Assembly (NCBI RefSeq): GCF_004792685.1
Contig: NZ_SRXT01000006.1
Location: 62,001 to 126,000 of the forward strand
From: Sphingomonas gei
GTDB taxonomy: Bacteria; Pseudomonadota; Alphaproteobacteria; Sphingomonadales; Sphingomonadaceae
Direction of reading: 5' to 3'
DNA: 64,000 bases
In this document: one piece after another, positions 1-9,784 of the stretch
Layout: every line of letters starts with the position of its first letter
Numbering within the stretch: position 1 is the first letter of the stretch
Notes under the pieces: generated by a model
Database searches by the model: none
What the model saw: only the letters and a program-made list of their open reading frames with translations
Told to the model about the DNA's origin: nothing
Position numbers and translations under genes: made by a program

Positions 1-122
1 CAGCCCGGCGCCTCGGGCGCGTGCATCTCGAGCACCATGATCGTGACGACGATCGCGATGACGGCGTCGGAATAGGCTTCGACGCGGGTTACGCCGGCGC
101 GGCCTTCGGTTTCTTCTGGCAT
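1..122 (-). CDS. TMEM175/DUF1211-type membrane protein, N-terminal fragment
   Basis: Only the first 40 codons are in the window; the gene runs off the left edge. The start ATG is at 120-122 on the minus strand. The translation contains RVEAYSDAVIAIVVTIMVLE, which matches the conserved first-helix signature (R-x-E-A-F/Y-S-D-A) of bacterial TMEM175 (DUF1211) potassium-channel-like proteins. In that family this helix lines the pore. Channel activity is family knowledge and cannot be judged from this fragment. Confidence 0.75.
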   Translation of the reverse strand, partial: MPEETEGRAGVTRVEAYSDAVIAIVVTIMVLEMHAPEAPG

Positions 123-190
123 GGGGTCCCCCTGCGATTGCACGGGAGAGCCTAGCCGAAATGGCGAGGGGTGCCAGTTTGAAGTCCAGC

Positions 191-222
191 GCTCCCTCTC
201 CCCGCGAGCGGGGAGAGGGAGC
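191..222 (-). terminator. Hairpin downstream of yceI-like gene
   Basis: A perfect 13-bp inverted repeat (191-203 with 210-222, arm GCTCCCTCTCCCC) lies just after the stop of the yceI-like gene on the minus strand. There is no strong T-run after it, so it may be a weak terminator or an mRNA 3' stabiliser. Confidence 0.45.
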
Positions 223-230
223 AGAGTAGA

Positions 231-872
231 TCAGTCCTTCGTAAAGGCCGCGGCGATCTTGAGTTTCACTTCGTCCGAGACCATCGGGACGCCGAAGCCG
301 ATGCCGAACTCGGTCCGCTTGATCGTGGCGAGCGCCTCGAAGCCGAGATTGTCCTTGCCGCCCATCTGCGCGGGCGACTTGCCGGCGCCGTAGAAGGAGA
401 CGTCGAGCGTCACCGGCTTGGTCACGCCGTTGAGCGTGAGATTGCCGGTGACCTTGGCGGTCTGGCCGCTCGCGACGACTTTGGTCGAGACGAATCGCGC
501 GTCCGCCGGCGTCGGGCCGAAGAAGTCGGGCTTGCTGGCGGCTTCCTTGGGCGCGCGCAGCAGATGGCCGGTGAGGCCGGCGCTGGCGGTGACGACCTTG
601 GACACCGGAATGGTGATGTCGACCTTGGCGGCGGAGGGATTCTTGGGATCGAGCGTGAGATTGCCGCTGATCTCGCCGAACAATCCGAAATAGGGCGTGA
701 AGCCGAGGTGATCGACTTGCCATTCGATCAGCGTGTGGCCGGGATCGGCAGTGTAGCTGCCGGCAGTGACGAGCGCCGGATTCTTCGAGCCGGGAACCTG
801 CATCGCCTGCTGCGCGACGAGCGGGGTGGCGACGAGCAATGTGGCGGCAAGGGCGATAGTGCGGATGCGCAT
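231..872 (-). CDS. YceI family periplasmic lipid-binding protein
   Basis: 213-residue secreted protein. An n-region MRIR is followed by a hydrophobic core and a signal cleavage region ending near VAQQ. The mature part has the YceI pattern: DPGHTLIEWQVDHLGFTPYF, then FFGPTPADARFVSTKV, then LTLNGVTKPVTLDVSFYGAG and ATIKRTEFGIGFG. YceI proteins are lipocalin-like barrels that bind polyisoprenoid or amide ligands in the periplasm; the ligand here is unknown. An upstream in-frame GTG at 893 is possible, but an AGGAGG at 880-885 lies 7 nt before the ATG at 872, so I take 872. It reads away from the TMEM175 gene and is probably monocistronic. Confidence 0.9.
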   Translation of the reverse strand: MRIRTIALAATLLVATPLVAQQAMQVPGSKNPALVTAGSYTADPGHTLIEWQVDHLGFTPYFGLFGEISGNLTLDPKNPSAAKVDITIPVSKVVTASAGLTGHLLRAPKEAASKPDFFGPTPADARFVSTKVVASGQTAKVTGNLTLNGVTKPVTLDVSFYGAGKSPAQMGGKDNLGFEALATIKRTEFGIGFGVPMVSDEVKLKIAAAFTKD

Positions 873-966
873 AGGGAAGCCTCCTGTTGACACTTGCCCA
901 TGTCCGACGATTCTCGCGGAGCGTCAAACGACAAGATGGAAACCGATGTTTTCCGTAAAGCAGAAC

Positions 967-990
967 GGGCCGCGGGGTGCCCCGCGGCCC
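967..990 (-). terminator. Strong GC hairpin after ilvC
   Basis: Two 11-bp complementary arms (967-977 and 980-990, GGGCCGCGGGG / CCCCGCGGCCC) with a 2-nt loop, 12 nt past the ilvC stop on the minus strand. The following minus-strand sequence (GTTCTGCTTTACGG) is only moderately T-rich. Likely the 3' end of the ilv transcript. Confidence 0.5.
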
Positions 991-1002
991 GGTCGGCGTG
1001 CG

Positions 1003-2119
<1,117 letters not shown>

Positions 2120-2136
2120 TTTTGCTTGCGGTGAGA

Positions 2137-2652
2137 CTAAGCGGCTTCCTTGCCGCGCGAAATTGCGACGATGCCGGTGCGGGCGACCTCGACGAGGCCG
2201 AGCTCGCGCATCAGCTCGAGGAACTTGTCGATCTTGTCCGACCCGCCGGTGACTTCGAACACGAAGCTCGAGATCGTCGCGTCGACGACGCGGGCGCGGT
2301 AGACCTCGGCGAGGCGCAGCGCCTCGATCCGATGATCGCCGGTGCCGGCGACCTTGACCAACGCCAGCTCGCGCTCGACATGCGGGCCGAAGGCAGTGAG
2401 GTCGGTGACCTTGTGCACCGGCACGAGACGCTCGAGCTGGGCGATGATCTGCTCCATCACCGCGGCCGAGGCCGAGGTGACGATGGTGATCCGGCTGATC
2501 CGGTTGTCCTCGGTGATCTCGGAGACGGTCAGGCTCTCGATATTATAGCCCCGCGCGGTGAACAGCCCGGCGATCCGGGCGAGGATGCCCGGCTCGTTGT
2601 CGACGATCACGGCGAGCGTGTGCCGTTCCTTGGTTTCTTCCTTGATGTGCAT
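2137..2652 (-). CDS. ilvH: Acetolactate synthase regulatory (small) subunit
   Basis: 171 residues, typical for the AHAS small subunit. It activates the IlvB catalytic subunit and confers valine feedback inhibition. An N-terminal ACT domain (about residues 10-85) is visible as HTLAVIVDNEPGILARIAGL followed by FTARGYNIESLTVS. The C-terminal half has the IlvN C-domain pattern (FVFEVTGGSDKIDKFLELM). The ATG lies only 4 nt past the ilvB stop, so the two are translationally coupled and should be made together. Confidence 0.95.
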   Translation of the reverse strand: MHIKEETKERHTLAVIVDNEPGILARIAGLFTARGYNIESLTVSEITEDNRISRITIVTSASAAVMEQIIAQLERLVPVHKVTDLTAFGPHVERELALVKVAGTGDHRIEALRLAEVYRARVVDATISSFVFEVTGGSDKIDKFLELMRELGLVEVARTGIVAISRGKEAA

Positions 2653-2656
2653 GCGA

Positions 2657-4414
2657 TCAAACCAGTGCCTTGGCTTCGTCGTCCATTTCGCCGGAGACTT
2701 CGGCGGCCTGGAGCATCATTTCGGTATGGGCGGCGCCCGACGGGATCATCGGGAAACAATTGGCGAGCTTGGCTACGCGGCAGTCGACGAGGACGGGGCC
2801 GTCATAGGCCAGCATCTCGGCGATGCCGGGCTCGAGTTCCTGCCGGCCCTCGATCTTGATGCCCTTCCAGCCATAGGCCTCGGCCAGCTTGACGAAATCG
2901 GGGAGGGTGTCGCTGTAGCTCTCCGAATAACGCGACTGATAGGTCAGCTCCTGCCACTGGCGGACCATCCCCATATATTCGTTGTTGAGGATGAAGATCT
3001 TGACCGGCAGGCGATATTGCATCGCGGTCGCCAGCTCCTGGATGTTCATCTGGATCGAGGCCTCGCCGGCGATGTCGATCACCAAGGCATCGGGATGGCC
3101 GAGCTGTGCGCCGATCGCGGCGGGCAGGCCATAGCCCATCGTGCCGAGGCCGCCGCTGGTCAGCCATTTGTTGGGCGCCTCGAAGCCGAAATGCTGCGCG
3201 GCCCACATTTGGTGCTGGCCGACTTCGGTGGAGATGATCGGGGCGCGGTGCCTGGTCGCCTCGTACAGCGCACGGATCGCGCGCTGGGGCATGATCGCGT
3301 CGCCTTTCTCCTCGAAATCGAGGCATTTGGCCTGGCGCCAGCCGTTGATCCGGTTCCACCATTCGGTGAGATCGGGCTTGGGATGTTGGCGCGCCTTCCA
3401 GCAGTCGATCATCTCGCGCAGCGCAATGCCGACATCGCCGATGATCGGCAGGTCGACGCGGACATTCTTGTTCACGCTCGACCGGTCGATATCGATGTGG
3501 ACCTTGCGCGAATTGGGCGCGAAGGCGTCGAGCCGGCCGGTGACGCGGTCGTCGAAGCGCGCGCCGAAGGCGATGATCAGATCGGCCTTGTTCATCGCCC
3601 AATTGGCTTCGTAGGTGCCGTGCATGCCGAGCATGCCGAGCCACTTGTCGTCCGAGGCGGGGAGGGCGCCGAGGCCCATCAGGGTCGAAGTGACCGGGGC
3701 GCCGGTCATCGCGGCGAGTTCGCGCAGGAGCTTCGATGCCTCGGGCCCCGAATTGATGATGCCGCCGCCGGTGTAGAACACCGGCCGCTCGGCCGCGGCG
3801 AGCATGTCGACCGCTTCCTGGATCTTGGCGGCGTCAGGCTGGGTCTGAGGGCGATAGGTCTTGTGCGTGATCGGGCCGGGCGATTCGTAGCGCGCGGTGG
3901 CGACCTGGACGTCCTTGGGGATGTCGACGACGACCGGACCGGGGCGCCCCGACGTGGCGATGTGGAACGCCTCGTGGATGATGCTGCCGAGCGTCTCGGG
4001 CGCCTTCACCAGATAATTATGCTTGGTGCAGTGGCGGGTGATGCCGACCGTATCGGCTTCCTGGAAGGCATCGGTGCCGATCAATGCGGTCGGGACCTGG
4101 CCGGTGATCACCACCATCGGGATCGAATCCATCAGCGCATCGGTGATCCCGGTGACGGCATTGGTCGCGCCCGGACCCGAAGTGACGAGGACGACACCGG
4201 GCTTGCCGGTCGAGCGGGCATAGCCCTCGGCGGCATGCGTTGCGGCCTGTTCGTGGCGGACGAGGATGTGCTTGATCGCGTTGGGCTTGTCGGCCTGCTT
4301 GAAGATCGCGTCGTAGATCGGAAGCACTGCGCCGCCCGGATAGCCGAAGATGACTTCCACACCGAGATCGCTCAGCGCCTCGATCAGGATGTCTGCTCCG
4401 CTCTTCTCGGTCAC
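2657..4414 (-). CDS. ilvB: Acetolactate synthase catalytic (large) subunit
   Basis: 585 residues, ThDP- and FAD-dependent. It condenses pyruvate with pyruvate or 2-ketobutyrate in the first common step of Val/Leu/Ile synthesis. Visible signatures are the N-terminal VIFGYPGGAVLPIYDAIF, the cofactor-activating Glu in LVRHEQAATHAAEGYAR, the central FAD-binding domain, and the C-terminal ThDP/Mg motif in the form GEASIQMN. Translation starts at GTG (4414) with an AGGAGG at 4420-4425 five nt upstream. The gene lies 78 nt downstream of miaA on the same strand and is coupled to ilvH. I see no leader peptide or attenuator in the 78-nt gap. Confidence 0.96.
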   Translation of the reverse strand: MTEKSGADILIEALSDLGVEVIFGYPGGAVLPIYDAIFKQADKPNAIKHILVRHEQAATHAAEGYARSTGKPGVVLVTSGPGATNAVTGITDALMDSIPMVVITGQVPTALIGTDAFQEADTVGITRHCTKHNYLVKAPETLGSIIHEAFHIATSGRPGPVVVDIPKDVQVATARYESPGPITHKTYRPQTQPDAAKIQEAVDMLAAAERPVFYTGGGIINSGPEASKLLRELAAMTGAPVTSTLMGLGALPASDDKWLGMLGMHGTYEANWAMNKADLIIAFGARFDDRVTGRLDAFAPNSRKVHIDIDRSSVNKNVRVDLPIIGDVGIALREMIDCWKARQHPKPDLTEWWNRINGWRQAKCLDFEEKGDAIMPQRAIRALYEATRHRAPIISTEVGQHQMWAAQHFGFEAPNKWLTSGGLGTMGYGLPAAIGAQLGHPDALVIDIAGEASIQMNIQELATAMQYRLPVKIFILNNEYMGMVRQWQELTYQSRYSESYSDTLPDFVKLAEAYGWKGIKIEGRQELEPGIAEMLAYDGPVLVDCRVAKLANCFPMIPSGAAHTEMMLQAAEVSGEMDDEAKALV

Positions 4415-4492
4415 GTCTGCCTCCTATGCTGCGATGCGCCATAGCACCGCCGGAGGGGCGCTGCTAACCGCAAGAAAATGGCTCGTCAAGCA

Positions 4493-5416
4493 TTATATAT
4501 GAAATTTAGTTTCAATTATAGCCAGTCTTACGTTCGTTTCTATCTGTTCCACGCGCTCCCAATCCTGCGGCGGCTGCCGTTTGAACCAAGTATATTGCCG
4601 TTTGGCGTATTGCCGGGTGGCGAGCGCGCCGGCGGCGGCAGCTTGCACGACATCGCTCTCGCCCGCAAACAATGCGCGCAATTCGGGGACGCCGATCGCG
4701 CGCAATATCGGTGCGTCGGCGGGAATATCGGTGCGCGCGAGCAATGCGCGGGCCTCGTCGCGACCCAGTTCGAGCATTTCAGCGAAGCGGCGGTCGATGC
4801 GTGCGCCGAGCCACTCGCGATCGGGGAGGAGGATCAGCGGCACGAGGCGAATCTCGTCGGCAATTCCGCCGACCCGCTGGCGATGCCAATGCGACAGCGG
4901 CGTTCCGGTCGAGCGCACCACTTCGAGCGCGCGGGCGACCCGGCTGGTATCGGCGGGAGCCAGCCGCGCTGCGCCCTCCGGATCGGCGGCAGCGAGCTCG
5001 GCGTGCGCCTGGGCGACATCGAGCAGGCGGACGGCGCTGCGTATCGCCGGGTCGATCTCGGGTACCGGGGCGATCCCCTCCAGCAGCGTGCGCAGATACA
5101 TGCCGGTGCCGCCGACGAGGATCGGCAGCCGGCCGTCCAGATGCGCCTCGGCGATCGCGGCGCGCGCCTCGATCGCCCAGCGCGCGGCGGAATAGCCGTC
5201 GGCGCCGTCGATATGGCCGAACAGCCGATGCGGCACGCGGGTCTCCTCGTCCTGCGTCGGGCGCGCGGTGAGGATGCGCAGATCGGCATAGACCTGCATC
5301 GAATCGGCGTTGATCACGGTGCCGCAGTGCTTTTCGGCCAGCGCCAGCGCGAGCGCGGACTTGCCGCTCGCGGTCGGCCCTGCGATGAGCGCCACGGTTG
5401 GGAGGGATGCGCTCAC
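4493..5416 (-). CDS. miaA: tRNA dimethylallyltransferase
   Basis: 307 residues. MiaA transfers dimethylallyl to N6 of A37 in tRNAs that read UNN codons. The P-loop is at residues 12-19 (GPTASGKS). DSMQVYADLRILTARPTQDE follows, then the LVGGTGMYLRTLLEGIAPVP signature, and a C-terminal tRNA-binding part ending with RQYAKRQYTWFKRQ. The start is GTG at 5416. It is divergent from serB, with an inverted repeat between them, and upstream of ilvB. Confidence 0.95.
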   Translation of the reverse strand: MSASLPTVALIAGPTASGKSALALALAEKHCGTVINADSMQVYADLRILTARPTQDEETRVPHRLFGHIDGADGYSAARWAIEARAAIAEAHLDGRLPILVGGTGMYLRTLLEGIAPVPEIDPAIRSAVRLLDVAQAHAELAAADPEGAARLAPADTSRVARALEVVRSTGTPLSHWHRQRVGGIADEIRLVPLILLPDREWLGARIDRRFAEMLELGRDEARALLARTDIPADAPILRAIGVPELRALFAGESDVVQAAAAGALATRQYAKRQYTWFKRQPPQDWERVEQIETNVRLAIIETKFHI

Positions 5417-5426
5417 CGGTCTCTCC

Positions 5427-5515
5427 CCGTTCGTGCTGAGCTTGTCGAAGCACCGGTCTGTTCTTCGCCCTCGGGCAGAAGCAAGAACGGCCCTTCGACA
5501 AGCTCAGGGCGAACG
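5427..5515. repeat. Intergenic inverted repeat, family A (GAGCTTGTCGAAG type)
   Basis: Left arm CCGTTCGTGCTGAGCTTGTC... (5427-5453) and inverted right arm ...CGACAAGCTCAGGGCGAACGG ending at 5515, with a 37-nt centre. It lies between divergent miaA and serB. Related copies are at 18713-18800, 28176-28267 and, inside a gene, 55328-55409. Confidence 0.85.
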
Positions 5516-5542
5516 GAGGTTCTGGTTCCGTTCGAGAAGGGT

Positions 5543-6445
5543 ATGCCGTTGTTCATTGCGACGCTTGTAGCAGATGGCTTGAAGGAGGAGCAGGTCGAGC
5601 GAGCAGTCGACCTGCTAGACCTTGAAACTGCATGCGGTGTTCGCAGATCGGGCCATGCCGGGTGGCGGTGGATCGATGAGGGCAGAGCGGCAGACATCGA
5701 CTTTTCCAACGATCCGGTAAGCGCACGCGGCGTGCTGGAGGCCGACTTTCCCGGTATAGACATCATCGTTCAGCCAGAATCTGGTCGCGAGAAGAAGCTG
5801 CTGGTCGCCGATATGGATTCGACGATGATCACCGTCGAATGCATCGACGAGCTCGCCGATTATGCCGGGATAAAGCCGCAGATCGCCGATGTCACCGAGC
5901 GCGCGATGCGGGGGGAGCTCGATTTCGCCGCGGCGCTCGACGCACGGGTGGCGCTGCTGAAGGGCTTGGAGGAAAGCGCGATCGAGCGTTGCCTGGCCGA
6001 GCGCGTGAAGCTGACGCCCGGTGCGAAGACTCTGGTTCAGACGATGCGCGCACGGGGCGCGACGACGATTCTCGTCTCTGGCGGGTTCACGCGCTTCGCC
6101 GAGCCGGTGGGGGCCGAGATCGGGTTCGACCGGGTGATCGCCAACGTGCTCGAGATCGAAGATGCGCGGCTGACGGGAAGCGTCAGAAGGCCGATCGTCG
6201 ACAGCGCGACCAAGGAGACGACGTTGCTCGGGGCGCTGGCCGAATTGGGGCTGCCGGCGGAAGGGTCGATGGCGGTCGGCGACGGAGCCAACGATCTGGC
6301 GATGATCCGCCAGGCGGGGCTGGGTGTGGCCTATCGCGCCAAGCCGATCGTCGCCGCCGCGGCGCGCGCGCGGGTGGATCACGGGGATCTGACGGTGCTG
6401 CTTTATGCGCAGGGGATCGCGCGGCACGATTGGGTCGTTGCCTGA
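5543..6445 (+). CDS. serB: Phosphoserine phosphatase
   Basis: 300 residues; final step of serine synthesis, hydrolysing phosphoserine. HAD motif I is at residues 90-94 (DMDST, nucleophile Asp90, acid/base Asp92). The SerB-specific ECIDELADYAG follows, then motif II in LVSGGFTRFAEPV, and motif III/IV in VGDGANDLAMIRQAGLGVAY. The N-terminal 80 residues form the less conserved regulatory part. The frame stays open far upstream, but that stretch is antisense to miaA and runs through a repeat; homology begins at the ATG at 5543, which has a purine-rich GAGAAGG close by. Confidence 0.94.
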   Translation: MPLFIATLVADGLKEEQVERAVDLLDLETACGVRRSGHAGWRWIDEGRAADIDFSNDPVSARGVLEADFPGIDIIVQPESGREKKLLVADMDSTMITVECIDELADYAGIKPQIADVTERAMRGELDFAAALDARVALLKGLEESAIERCLAERVKLTPGAKTLVQTMRARGATTILVSGGFTRFAEPVGAEIGFDRVIANVLEIEDARLTGSVRRPIVDSATKETTLLGALAELGLPAEGSMAVGDGANDLAMIRQAGLGVAYRAKPIVAAAARARVDHGDLTVLLYAQGIARHDWVVA

Positions 6446-6461
6446 AGGCTGATGCCCGCCT

Positions 6462-6568
6462 CTGTTCCCCGGCGAAGGCTGGGGCCCAGTTGCGATGCTG
6501 TTCGAGAGTTTAATCTCTGCTCGGCTGGCTCACCAAAGCTGGGCCCCGGCCTTCGCCGGGGAGCAGGG
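6462..6568. repeat. Intergenic inverted repeat, family C (CCCCGGCGAAGGC type)
   Basis: Arms CTGTTCCCCGGCGAAGGCTG... and ...CCGGCCTTCGCCGGGGAGCAG flank about 50 nt. It lies in the gap between convergent serB and the small secreted gene at 6617. Close relatives are at 11865-11966 and 34777-34870. Confidence 0.85.
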
Positions 6569-6616
6569 TGTTTCAGGCAGCTGGATCAACTTCAGCTGCA
6601 CGCTTCGTGCACAGGC

Positions 6617-7021
6617 TCAGCGCGCGGCCGGCTTGACCTTGGTCCAAGGCACGAACTTATCGAGGATGACGAATCCACGCGGGAACTGGCTCGATCGATC
6701 GACAAGATTGATCGTGTCGATGCTGCACAATTGCGAGCCGAACACCTTGGTCACCAGGATGTCGTCGTCGTTTAGCGACTCGGCGCCCGAGCGTGGCTCG
6801 TTGACGTAGAGCTTGCTGCCGACGCGGTAGACGATCGCCTTGCCCTTGATGATCTGGCTCGTGTTGGACGTCGCCAGCGAAATGCAGTTCACCGGGGCGC
6901 CCGGCGTTCGGCCCTCGAGCAGCTTTGCGAGCTGCTGCTCAGGCGTGTCGCGCGGCGCGGCAAAGGCGGGCGCTGCGATCAATGCAGCGCCGGCGAGTAG
7001 GGCTTTGAAGATGCTGGTCAT
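6617..7021 (-). CDS. Hypothetical secreted protein
   Basis: 134 residues, family not recognised. A signal peptide is clear (MTSIFKALLAGAALIAAPAFA, cleavage after AFA near residue 21). The mature part has two cysteines (VNCISL and SQLCSIDTINLVD) that could form a disulphide. The rest is compact with alternating hydrophobic residues and no transmembrane segment, suggesting a small periplasmic protein. It follows the MipA/OmpV gene on the same strand after 47 nt and could be co-transcribed. No function is proposed. Confidence 0.75.
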   Translation of the reverse strand: MTSIFKALLAGAALIAAPAFAAPRDTPEQQLAKLLEGRTPGAPVNCISLATSNTSQIIKGKAIVYRVGSKLYVNEPRSGAESLNDDDILVTKVFGSQLCSIDTINLVDRSSQFPRGFVILDKFVPWTKVKPAAR

Positions 7022-7068
7022 GCGCGCTTCATAGCACAGCCCGGCTGAACCTGTCGTGAAGGAACCGC

Positions 7069-7863
7069 TCAGCGACCCCCACCGAACGTGAAGGTCAAAG
7101 CGGCACCGCCGGAGAACTGGTTGCGCGAGCCGATCGTGCGCACGATCGGCGAGTCCGCCGCGTCGCTCACCAGCCGGTCGTACTTCGCATAGCCGTAAAT
7201 GCCCCAGCTGCGATCGATCTGGAAGATCGTGGTGGCGCCGGCGCCGACCGCGTGGACGCCGCCGCCGGGATTGTACGGGGCAAGGCCGGTGCGCAAGGCC
7301 GCAGCGGGGTTCACGCCGAAATAGGCGTCCTGATATTTATTGTCGGACAGCGACACGCGCGGACCCACCGAGAACAGCCATTTGTCGCCGTCGCGCGCGA
7401 CATAATCGAGCATGATATTGCCGACCAACCCCTTGTGCCCGCTCACGCCCTTACGGAGTTCGCCGCGGGCGCGGATCGACGAGCCGAGCCAGAATTGCGC
7501 GAAGCCACCTACCTCAGCCGAGACCCCGACCTCGTCGACCGGCAGATCGGTCTCGTCGCGGCGGCGGCTGCCTTCCAGATTGAATGCCGGGCCGAACGCG
7601 AAGCCGCCAGTGTCGACCAGGTCGATCGAAGCGCTCTGGTCGGCGGCGCTGAAGTCGAACGGCGTGTCACCCCGTGCTGTCGAGAGATTGAACAGCGGCG
7701 ATACGCTCACCTTGTCGCTGCCTGGATGGTCCGGCGTCACCTGCGGGCCGACGCCGACGCGGAAGCGGCGGGGCTCCTTGGGCGCGTCGTTATCCTGGGC
7801 CGCGGCCCCGGTTGCAAACAGAAGGGCGGGGAGGGCGGCAGCGGCCAGCATTGCTTTGATCAT
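7069..7863 (-). CDS. MipA/OmpV family outer membrane protein
   Basis: 264 residues. The signal peptide ends near ATGAAAQD. The mature part shows RFRVGVGPQVTPDHPGSDKV and then alternating beta-strand-like segments to a C-terminal GGAALTFTFGGGR, the layout of MipA/OmpV barrels (MltA-interacting scaffold proteins). These are outer membrane barrels linked to murein-synthesis complexes or, in other species, to osmotic or antibiotic responses; which applies here is not visible. The ATG is at 7861-7863. Confidence 0.85.
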   Translation of the reverse strand: MIKAMLAAAALPALLFATGAAAQDNDAPKEPRRFRVGVGPQVTPDHPGSDKVSVSPLFNLSTARGDTPFDFSAADQSASIDLVDTGGFAFGPAFNLEGSRRRDETDLPVDEVGVSAEVGGFAQFWLGSSIRARGELRKGVSGHKGLVGNIMLDYVARDGDKWLFSVGPRVSLSDNKYQDAYFGVNPAAALRTGLAPYNPGGGVHAVGAGATTIFQIDRSWGIYGYAKYDRLVSDAADSPIVRTIGSRNQFSGGAALTFTFGGGR

Positions 7864-7920
7864 GGCCGCGAAACGCGCGCTTTGGAATTTTGTTGCATGT
7901 GCGAAGCGATTTTTTCGTGC

Positions 7921-8883
7921 CTAACGTCCGACGGGCACGCAGGGCCGGACGCTGCCACAGGCGCCGGCCGCCGCGGCGCGAGAGGCATAGGGGCCGACGA
8001 GCAGCCTGGTGAGTGCTCCCGTCTTGACGAAATAAGGCTGGCGGCCGGGGAAGCGGCCGCCGACCTGCGCCCAGAGTTTGCGGGCATTGCCGGGATCGCC
8101 GAACGCGCCGAGCTGGACGCGCCAGCCGCCGTCGCGCACGGGCGCGGGCGCCGCAGCTACGGGCGCAGGCGCAGGCTGGACGGGGCGCGGCTTCGGTCGC
8201 GGCGCAGACTCCGCCGGACGCGTCATCGGAGGGGGCGAAGGGCGATTAATCTCCGCGACTTCGACCGGCGGCAGCGGCCGTCCGCCGTTGCGAAACTCTT
8301 CCTCATATTTGCGCGAGAGGGCCAAGCCCTTCTGGCGATCGTCGAGCGGCATGAATTGGTCCATCTGCGCGCGCGCCTTGACTGCGGGATCGAGCCCCGC
8401 GGCCGAGGCACGGACCATCAATGCATAGGCGCGCGGCCAATCCTTCTGCACGCCGTCGCCGTTGAACAGCATGATGCCGAGGATATATTGCGCGCGGGCA
8501 TCGTCGCGGCTCACCGCGCGCTGGAGCCACTGCACTGCCTCGGTGCGCTTGCCGTTTTCGAACAGGGTCACGCCATAATAGCCCTCGGCCTGTTCGTGGC
8601 CCTGGAGCACTGCCTTGCGATACCAGGCTTCGGCCTGCTTTGAATCGGCGGCAACGCCGCGGCCCAGCTTATAGGCCTGGCCCATGTTGAACTGCGCATC
8701 GGCATTGCCGCGCTCGGCCTCGGGGCGCCATTTGTCGATCGCGGTGCGATAGTCGCCGCGGTCGTAGGCGTCGACGCCGGCCTTGACGGGATCTTCCTGC
8801 GCGGCAGGCGCCGGGCGCCGCTGGGCGGCGGCGGGCGCCACGAGCAGCACGCTTGCCAGGCCGGCGATCCACAAAGACTTCAT
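7921..8883 (-). CDS. Sel1-repeat and SPOR-domain protein
   Basis: 320 residues from the ATG at 8883. An in-frame ATG at 8925 exists, but the signal peptide MKSLWIAGLASVLLVAPAAA begins at 8883. Sel1-like (TPR-type) repeats occupy about residues 30-170 (for example YDRGDYRTAIDKWRPEAERG, YKLGRGVAADSKQAEAWYRK). A Pro/Ala-rich linker follows, then a C-terminal SPOR domain from WRVQLGAFGDPGNARKLWAQ. SPOR domains bind denuded glycan at septal peptidoglycan, so an envelope or division role is likely. It is divergent from the ParA gene at 9061. Confidence 0.85.
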   Translation of the reverse strand: MKSLWIAGLASVLLVAPAAAQRRPAPAAQEDPVKAGVDAYDRGDYRTAIDKWRPEAERGNADAQFNMGQAYKLGRGVAADSKQAEAWYRKAVLQGHEQAEGYYGVTLFENGKRTEAVQWLQRAVSRDDARAQYILGIMLFNGDGVQKDWPRAYALMVRASAAGLDPAVKARAQMDQFMPLDDRQKGLALSRKYEEEFRNGGRPLPPVEVAEINRPSPPPMTRPAESAPRPKPRPVQPAPAPVAAAPAPVRDGGWRVQLGAFGDPGNARKLWAQVGGRFPGRQPYFVKTGALTRLLVGPYASRAAAAGACGSVRPCVPVGR

Positions 8884-9060
8884 TCTCACCACGCTCCAGC
8901 CCCTCGCGACAACAGGACATGCCACTTAACCGGGCAGTGGCAAACATATCCTTACTGCGGCGGAAACCAAAACCCGTCCCGCGGCGAAACGCGTTAACCC
9001 CTTCTTATCTACCCCCATGGCATCAGCGACGCTGCACTTATCGACGTACCGAGGGGGTTC

Positions 9061-9774
9061 ATGCGCGTTCTGGCGATGGCATCGCAGAAGGGGGGGTCTG
9101 GAAAGACCACGCTGTCCGGTCACCTAGCGGTGCAGGCACAGCTGGCTGGCCACGGGCCCGTCGTTCTCATCGATATCGACCCGCAGGGGTCGCTCTCCGA
9201 CTGGTGGAACGAGCGCGACACCGAATTTCCGGCGTTCGCGCAGACCACGGTCGCGCGGCTCCAGGCGGACCTCGAGGTTTTGCGTCAGCAGGGCTTTCGC
9301 CTCGCGGTGATCGACACGCCCCCCGCCATCACGATGGCGATCCAGAGCGTGATCCAGGTCGCCGAGCTGATCGTCATCCCGACGCGCCCCAGCCCGCACG
9401 ATCTGCGCGCCGTCGGCGCCACGGTCGACCTGTGCGAGCGCGCCGGCAAGCCGCTGATCTTCGTGGTCAATGCCGCGACGCCCAAGGCGCGGATCACGTC
9501 CGAAGCCGCGGTCGCATTGTCGCAGCACGGCACCGTCGCGCCGATCACGCTGCATCACCGCACCGATTTCGCTTCGTCGATGATCGACGGCCGCACCGTC
9601 ATGGAAACCGATCCCCGTGGCAAGTCTGCCGGCGAAGTGGCCGGGCTATGGGCCTATATCTACGATCGGCTCGAGAAGAATTTCCGCCGCACCGTGTTCG
9701 CGGCACCATCGCAGCCCAGCCAGTTTGGTCAGGCGCCGCGCGCGGGTGGCTTCGGCCGCCGCGTGGTCGGCTGA
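9061..9774 (+). CDS. ParA family ATPase (orphan)
   Basis: 237 residues. The deviant Walker A is KGGSGKTT (residues 10-17), with the MASQ lead-in normal for ParA/MinD ATPases. The Walker B-like region is LAVIDTPP, and the DIDPQGS box is present. There is no N-terminal HTH, so it resembles short chromosomal ParA/MipZ-like position-control ATPases more than plasmid type Ia ParA. No parB lies next to it; the next gene, 10 nt downstream, encodes a candidate ribbon-helix-helix partner. The C-terminal 25 residues are Gly/Pro/Arg-rich and probably disordered. It is flanked by SPOR-domain genes. Confidence 0.9.
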   Translation: MRVLAMASQKGGSGKTTLSGHLAVQAQLAGHGPVVLIDIDPQGSLSDWWNERDTEFPAFAQTTVARLQADLEVLRQQGFRLAVIDTPPAITMAIQSVIQVAELIVIPTRPSPHDLRAVGATVDLCERAGKPLIFVVNAATPKARITSEAAVALSQHGTVAPITLHHRTDFASSMIDGRTVMETDPRGKSAGEVAGLWAYIYDRLEKNFRRTVFAAPSQPSQFGQAPRAGGFGRRVVG

Positions 9775-9784
9775 GGCGCGCGCG

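Noticed and set aside
2558..4444. A 628-codon plus-strand open frame across ilvB
   Set aside because: Antisense shadow of ilvB with biased composition and no recognisable domain.
4478..6445. A 655-codon frame ending in SerB
   Set aside because: The upstream part is antisense to miaA and passes through a repeat; SerB starts at 5543.
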